A stretch of DNA of 64,000 bases from Dipteris shenzhenensis (Eukaryota; Polypodiophyta; Polypodiopsida; Gleicheniales), in NCBI GenBank assembly GCA_047967505.1, contig CM106539.1; one strand, written 5' to 3'. Of the stretch, positions 59,056-64,000 are shown in pieces. A program made the position numbers and the translations under genes. Each line of letters opens with the position of its first letter. The first letter of the stretch is position 1. The notes under the pieces are model-generated. The model saw nothing but the letters and a program-made list of their open reading frames with translations, did no database searches and was not told the DNA's origin.

Positions 59056-59458
59056 TCTGACCCTGGCACCTGTCTTTCCCTTTCACCATCATCCGGTACT
59101 GTTGTAGTTTGAAGACAGCATAAGCAAGCCCATCCCCCAAAAGCTAACAACAGAGAAAGCTATGCATTAACGGAGAAAGTTGCCCTCTGCTAGCAGCTCG
59201 TTCAAATGGTGATAGTGGCTTAACGGTGGTAGAAACGGATGCCCCTTGTCCAAGCCTTACACAACGTCATATTGAAGGCTAGCAATCAAGCAATGTTGCA
59301 AAAATCAGGCAACACTCGTGGACAGTGATAGCGAAGGGCCCTGGGAATCAACCCAACTGTGATGGTTGATTGAGGGCTTCTGATTCTACCGCAGCGCTCA
59401 GGACTAGAAAGGTCCCATACAAAGCTGAAGGAGATTATTGATCTTGGCGTGACGCGGC

Positions 59459-59830
59459 TGTTCTCAATCCTAGGCTACGGTTCTCATCTCAATGGTGTGC
59501 AGTCGTGAGCTGAATGATACATGTGACTGCTGGCCTACTGGTTATTGTGATGTCATGCAGTCCATGCTACTCAGCTCAGCGCGTCATTCTATCAGAGGTC
59601 CTGCTCTTTTGCGCTGTCCATCTTAGTTTTGCAGCAAGATATAGCTGTTCTCAATCCGGGCTGCAATTCTCATCTCAATGGTGTGCAGTCGTGAGCTGAA
59701 TGATACAAGTGACTGCTGCCCTACTGGTTATTTTGATGTCGTGCAGTCGATGCTACTCAGCTCAGCGCGTCATTCTATCAAGGCCCTGCTCTTCTGCGCT
59801 GTCCATCTTAGTTTTGTGGCAGGATATAGC
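59459..59830. repeat. 187-bp tandem repeat, two copies
   Basis: TTCTCATCTCAATGGTGTGC recurs at 59481 and 59668, a 187-base step. Both copies carry GTGAGCTGAATGATACA and CAGCTCAGCGCGTCATTCTA. A third copy begins at 59831 (TGTTCTCATC) and fades. Confidence 0.9.
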
Positions 59831-60403
59831 TGTTCTCATCGTCGATCCATTGCCTACCCGGAGCGCCTCAGCCCACCGCCGAACTGCTCCATCGTGCAGT
59901 CCGTAGCATCGCCGCCAGTTTGTTGTGCCAGCGAAGACGACTCCCCGCGCTGCTCGATCCGCCACAGATTTCCACCCCCGTGCCGTTGCTCCTGCATGCA
60001 AATATTAGGTGATGATTATTAATTATTACGTTAGTCTAACTCTAGGTTAGTTAGGTCTAGCTCATTCAAAAAATTAAGTTAGGTTGGGTTAGGTTTAGTT
60101 AGATGAGGGTTGGTTAGGCTGGTTGGTGAAGCTAACTATGGTTAGGTTAGTTAAGCTAACCCACCAAGGTCTAGTAAATCTTACCTTGGGTCAAGCCAAT
60201 TAACCAAGGCACCCTAACAGTCCTAGAGGTCTTAGGATTAAAGTACTAACTGTCCTAGGTGTCTTAGGGAAAACCCCCCTCCCCTCCAAAAAAAAGGTAG
60301 AATTTCCAACGTCTTTTAGGGGCCCTTCACAGCCCCGTTGGGAACCATTTCGACTCCATTTTGAAGCCTTGTAAGAAATCCTAGATTTACTATATTTAGA
60401 ACT
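59831..60403. other. GC-rich leader followed by a GGTTAG patch
   Basis: 59831-60000 is GC-rich; 60010-60200 is rich in GGTTAG and CTAACC like 26215-26295 and 33530-33935; then AGGTCTTAGG / AGGTGTCTTAGG short repeats. Probably leader of the element whose PBS is at 59044. Confidence 0.5.
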
Positions 60404-60798
60404 GTGCTAAGGAACAAAAAAGAGACTGAAATAGCAGAGAGCAAGGAATAATTATATTGCTTGAATGTCTGTAGGGTGGATGTGATTGTCATCCATACAA
60501 TTTGGCCTCTCTTATATAGAGAGTGAAGAGTCACACATGAAAAGGTGTGTACTCCAAAGGGTATGTGCATGAAGAGGTGTATACCCCTTGTGAAGGGTGT
60601 GACCCTTGATGAGAGGGTACATTACAATAGGAATGTCTCTTCATTAGAATGTCTCTTGTGAAGGGTTATGCCTCATTAGGAAGTGTCCCGTCGAAAGGGC
60701 AAGTGTCCTGTCGAAAGGTCATACCCTTCCACAAGTGTCCATTCATTAAACCATCCATAAGTCTAGAAAGAGAAAGGAATACGTCACAGATCGTGACA
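60404..60798 (-). repeat. 3' LTR of gypsy-2 (3' end approximate)
   Basis: Starts TGTCACGATCTGTGACG after the polypurine tract; TATA box CTCTATATAAGAGA at 60506-60519; contains several AAGGGT(C/A)AYACCCTTC-type inverted motifs (60590-60730). End placed at TTAGCACA. Confidence 0.65.
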
Positions 60799-60854
60799 TC
60801 CCCTCCCACTCAAAAGAAGACCCTGGTGGAGATAATGAACTAATGTAGAAAATG

Positions 60855-63800
60855 TCATGGTAGATTCTGAAAATACTGCTGTAACAGATCAGGGTACTGC
60901 TGTAAGTCTTCATCGGACTGCCAAGTAGCGTCGGAGTCGTCTAGATCTCGCCAAAGAACAAGGAATTCCGTGATAAGTCGATGTCGAGTCTCTCGCTGTC
61001 GATGGTCGAGAATACGCTCAGGAATAAGGAGAACATAATCGTCTTCGATTTCTGGGACATAATCACCTGCAGGAGGAACCGCTTCATCGCCTGGAATGTA
61101 CGTCTTTAGCCAAGAAATATGAAATGTTGGATGGATTTTACCCCATGATGGTGGTAATTCCAATTTATAACTTAAAGGTGAATTTTTCTTGACGATCCGG
61201 AAAGGTCCATAGTATCTTGGTCGCAACTTAGGAAACACAGACTTAACCGTCTTATAGCGATGTGGGGCTACAAATAATAGCACCATGTCACCAGTGTTAA
61301 ATTCCAGGTGACGTCTATGTTTGTTGGCAGACCGTTGATACCGCTCTTGCGCTTTTCGCATATGATCCCTGACTTGCAGTAGAATGTCTTGCATTTCTTG
61401 AACCAGTTGATCAGCTAGGGCCACTCGATGTTGAAGTACAAAATTTGTTGGTACAATCGGAGTGTGTCCATAAGCTGCTTGGAATGGAGTCATGCTGATG
61501 GCACTATGGAAAGAGTTATTATAAGCAAACTCAAGGAGTGGTAGATACTCTTCCCAAGCTGCTAGGCGTGACTGAACATAATGTCGAAGCATTTCTTCCA
61601 GAACTTGGTTGACTCTTTCAGTCTGGCCATCTGATTCTGGGTGGTAAGCTGAACTGAACAGTAGAGTTGTACCCAAAGATTCGAACAGTGAAATCCAGAA
61701 GTGACTGGTAAACTTAGGATCTCTGTCGGATATGATATTCTTGGGTAATCCATGGTGTCAGAAGATGTGTTGTATGAAGAGTTTGGCTATGTCCGGAGCC
61801 TGTGCACTGCTTTTGCAAGCAACAAAGTGTGCCATTTTGGACAAGCGATCAACAATTACCATAATCTGAGTATTACCTCGGGAAGATCGTGGTAGTGTTG
61901 TAATGAAATCCATGGAAATACTTTCCCACCTTTCAGTTGGAACTGGAAGAGGCTGAAGAAGTCCTGTTGGAAGTCGTCGACTTGCTTTCATTGGACATGA
62001 TAAGCAAGATGTAACCATGTTGATGACATCTCTTTGCATCTGAGGCCAGTAGTATGTTGCACTGAGTAACCGATAAGTCTTATTGATGCCTGGATGGGCA
62101 GCATAAGGAACTACATGATGCTCTTTTAACAAAAGACGTCGAACATCCTTGTCATGTGGTACACAGACGCGATCTTGATAATACAGAAGGTCGTCCGTAT
62201 AGGAATAGGATGAGAAAATCTTTTGTTCGGAAGTCGAAGGTTGATCTTTTGAAAGAACCTGTACTGCTGTGCCGAAGTCTTTATCATTGAAATACTTTCC
62301 TTTGAATGAATTCGGAACATCCACAGATAATGTAGAGATTACCATGGCTGATGCTAGAGGTAACCTGCTGAGAGCATCTGCAACTACATTGCGTAGTCCT
62401 GGTATATACTCAATGGTCATGTGAAAGTTGGCCAGAAACTCAACCCAGCGTGCTTGTCTAGCATTCATGATTGGCTGAGTAAAAATATACTTTAAAGAGT
62501 GATGGTCGGTTTTGACCACAGAGTCGGCACCCATGAGATAATGTTTCCAAGAGCGATAAGCATGTACAACAGCAAGAAACTCCTTATCATAAACCGGATA
62601 TCGGGTTTGGATATCAGAATGTTTATGGCTGTCAAAAGCAATAACTCTGCCTTCTTGCATCAAGACTGCTCTTGTAGCGATGTCGGAAGCATCGGTCATG
62701 ACCTCAAATGGAAGATTTGGGTCAGCAATAGCCATAACTGGTGTGGTAGTGAGTGCTTGCTTGAGTTGTTGGAAACTATACTCTGTTTCGGGAAGCCACT
62801 GAAAAATTGCTATGCTTTTCAATAATTCGGACATAGGAGCTGCGATTTCGGAAAACTGATAGACCTTTGTATGGTAGAAGTTTGCCAATCCGAGAAAAGA
62901 GCGGACATCATGAACATTCTTAGGAGTAGGCCAGTTGCTGATTACCTCGACCTTCTTGGGATCCACAGAGATACCTTGAGCTGAAATAACATGTCCCAAA
63001 TATTCGAGTTGGGTCTTGAAGAACTCACTCTTCTCAATGTTGATGTAGAGAGAATTCGCACGGAGAACTTCAAAAACCTGGTGAAGATGTTGTTTGTGCT
63101 CAAGTAGGGATCTGCTGAAAACGAGGATGTCATCGAGGTAAACGATGACGAACTTATCGAGGAAAGGCCTGAAGATGTCGTTCATTAATGTCATGAATGT
63201 GGCCGGGGCATTGTTTAACCCAAAAGGCATGACCAAACATTCATAGTGTCCATACTTTGTTCGAAAAGCTGTCTTGTACTCATCGCCTTCTCGTACACGA
63301 ATTTGATGATAACCTGAACGAAGATCAATCTTGGAGAAGTGTGTTGCATGTAGAAGTTGATCGAAGAGGTCATCAATGCGAGGCAATGGATACTTGTTTT
63401 TGATAGTGAGCTTGTTGAGGGCTTGGTAGTCGATGCAGAGGCGCATAGACTTGTTCTTTTTTTCCACAAGTAGTACAGGAGATCCGAAAGGGCTGCGACT
63501 GGGCCGAATGTGACCTTTGTCGAGTAGCTCGGTGACCTGTCTTTGGATTTCTTCATTTTGAGTGTGAGAAACCCGATAAGGAGGTTTCGACGGTGGATTA
63601 CTGCCGGGAATAAGTTCGATTGGGTGATCCACTGGTCGTCGAGGTGGTAACTACTTTGGCAATTCCTGTGGAAAAAGATCTAGATAAGGCTGGAAAAAAG
63701 GTTGGTTGAGGTATTTAGGAGGATCCTTTGTTGGTGTCTCCTCCACTGCCGTAACCAACAGAAGTGAAGTCTTTGCTTGGCGTTTACGCACCCACTTCTT

Positions 63801-64000
63801 TACTTGTAGGGCAGAGGCAACTGGGGTTGAAGGAGAATCCCTAGAACCAGTTAGCTCAATAAGTTTTCCCTGGTGGACAAACTGGATAGTATGGTTGTGA
63901 AAACTGATTGATGGATCATAGTCGTAGAGCCACTGTTGTCCGAGTATGACATCGTACCGAGAAAGAGGCATAATGTCGAAGTTCAACTTGTCCGTATAAT
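60855..64000 (-). pseudogene. Gypsy-2 pol polyprotein, two stops, 5'-partial
   Basis: One frame spans the whole region. Order: protease C-terminus (RYDVILGQQWL, 63960-63920); RT from about 63630 with [21 protein letters not shown] and the catalytic [10 protein letters not shown]; RNase H with [12 protein letters not shown] and [11 protein letters not shown]; an H2C2 zinc-binding region ([11 protein letters not shown] ... CLSCPMKA); integrase with SMDFITTLP and YHPESDGQTERVNQ; and a C-terminal chromodomain (PERILDHRQRETRHRLI, then FLVLWRDLDDSDATWQ) ending at 60855. Two nonsense codons break it: TAG at 63651-63653 (LPK*LPP, fits CAG to TAG) and TGA at 61758-61760 in integrase (HIF*HHG, fits CGA to TGA). 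Otherwise well preserved, so recently inactivated. Confidence 0.87.

Larger units (their letters stand above)
60404..64000 (-). mobile_element. Gypsy-2: chromovirus entering from the right
   Basis: Ty3/gypsy element on the minus strand with its 3' LTR at 60404-60798, polypurine tract GAGTGGGAGGGGA at about 60799-60811, and pol from 60855 to beyond the window. The 5' LTR, gag and most of protease lie outside. The C-terminal chromodomain marks it as a chromovirus. Confidence 0.88.

Overview
This window looks like repeat-dense nuclear DNA from a land plant with a large genome. The evidence is spliced genes with GT-AG introns, copia and chromovirus-type gypsy retrotransposons primed from initiator-Met tRNA, an L1-like LINE, a Mutator-like DNA transposon, plant-type telomere motifs, and single exons of two plant gene families (an HMA5-like copper ATPase and an R3H-domain DExH RNA helicase). 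A fern or other seedless plant is possible, but nothing here fixes the species.

Layout. 1-3090: 3' part of a copia element (copia-A) and its LTR. 3400-4960: degenerate, unrecognised coding sequence. 6226-24480: a minus-strand copia element (copia-B) split in two. The insert, 8494-22546, is a 14-kb Mutator-like element (MULE) flanked by a 10-bp target duplication. It carries a minus-strand transposase gene (GCM-like zinc finger, DDE core, SWIM finger) and, pointing the other way, a multi-exon gene whose product looks like a ParB-like domain joined to a circularly permuted amino-methyltransferase. Between them lie an array of about 22 palindromes and a 5'-truncated copia element (copia-C). 24973-31617: a complete copia element (copia-D) with apparently identical LTRs, a matching 5-bp target duplication and one long intact ORF. 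It is the youngest insertion.

31618-34490: low-complexity C-rich and GGTTAG-rich DNA. 34493-44155: a gypsy gag-protease remnant, interrupted by a full-length dead copia element (copia-E, 36549-42128) and by a fold-back inverted-repeat element near 42.83-43.35 kb. 44156-46625: a truncated third copy (copia-F) of the copia-B/E family. 46626-52751: a dead L1-like LINE on the minus strand. 52868-53600: a gypsy RT fragment. 55223-55519: first exon of an HMA5-like gene. 56287-58226: very long AT and AC/GT microsatellites. 58346-58436: an R3H exon on the opposite strand. 58740-60260: LTR end, PBS and leader of another element. 60404-64000: a minus-strand chromovirus with a chromodomain, entering from the right.

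The order of events can be read from the nesting. Copia-B was inserted and then split by the MULE; the MULE now contains copia-C sequence, and copia-D landed in a minisatellite nearby. Most older copies carry stop codons that look like C-to-T decay, many of them CAG to TAG, as expected for plant CHG methylation. The most novel object is the MULE with its divergent transposase and methyltransferase-like genes.
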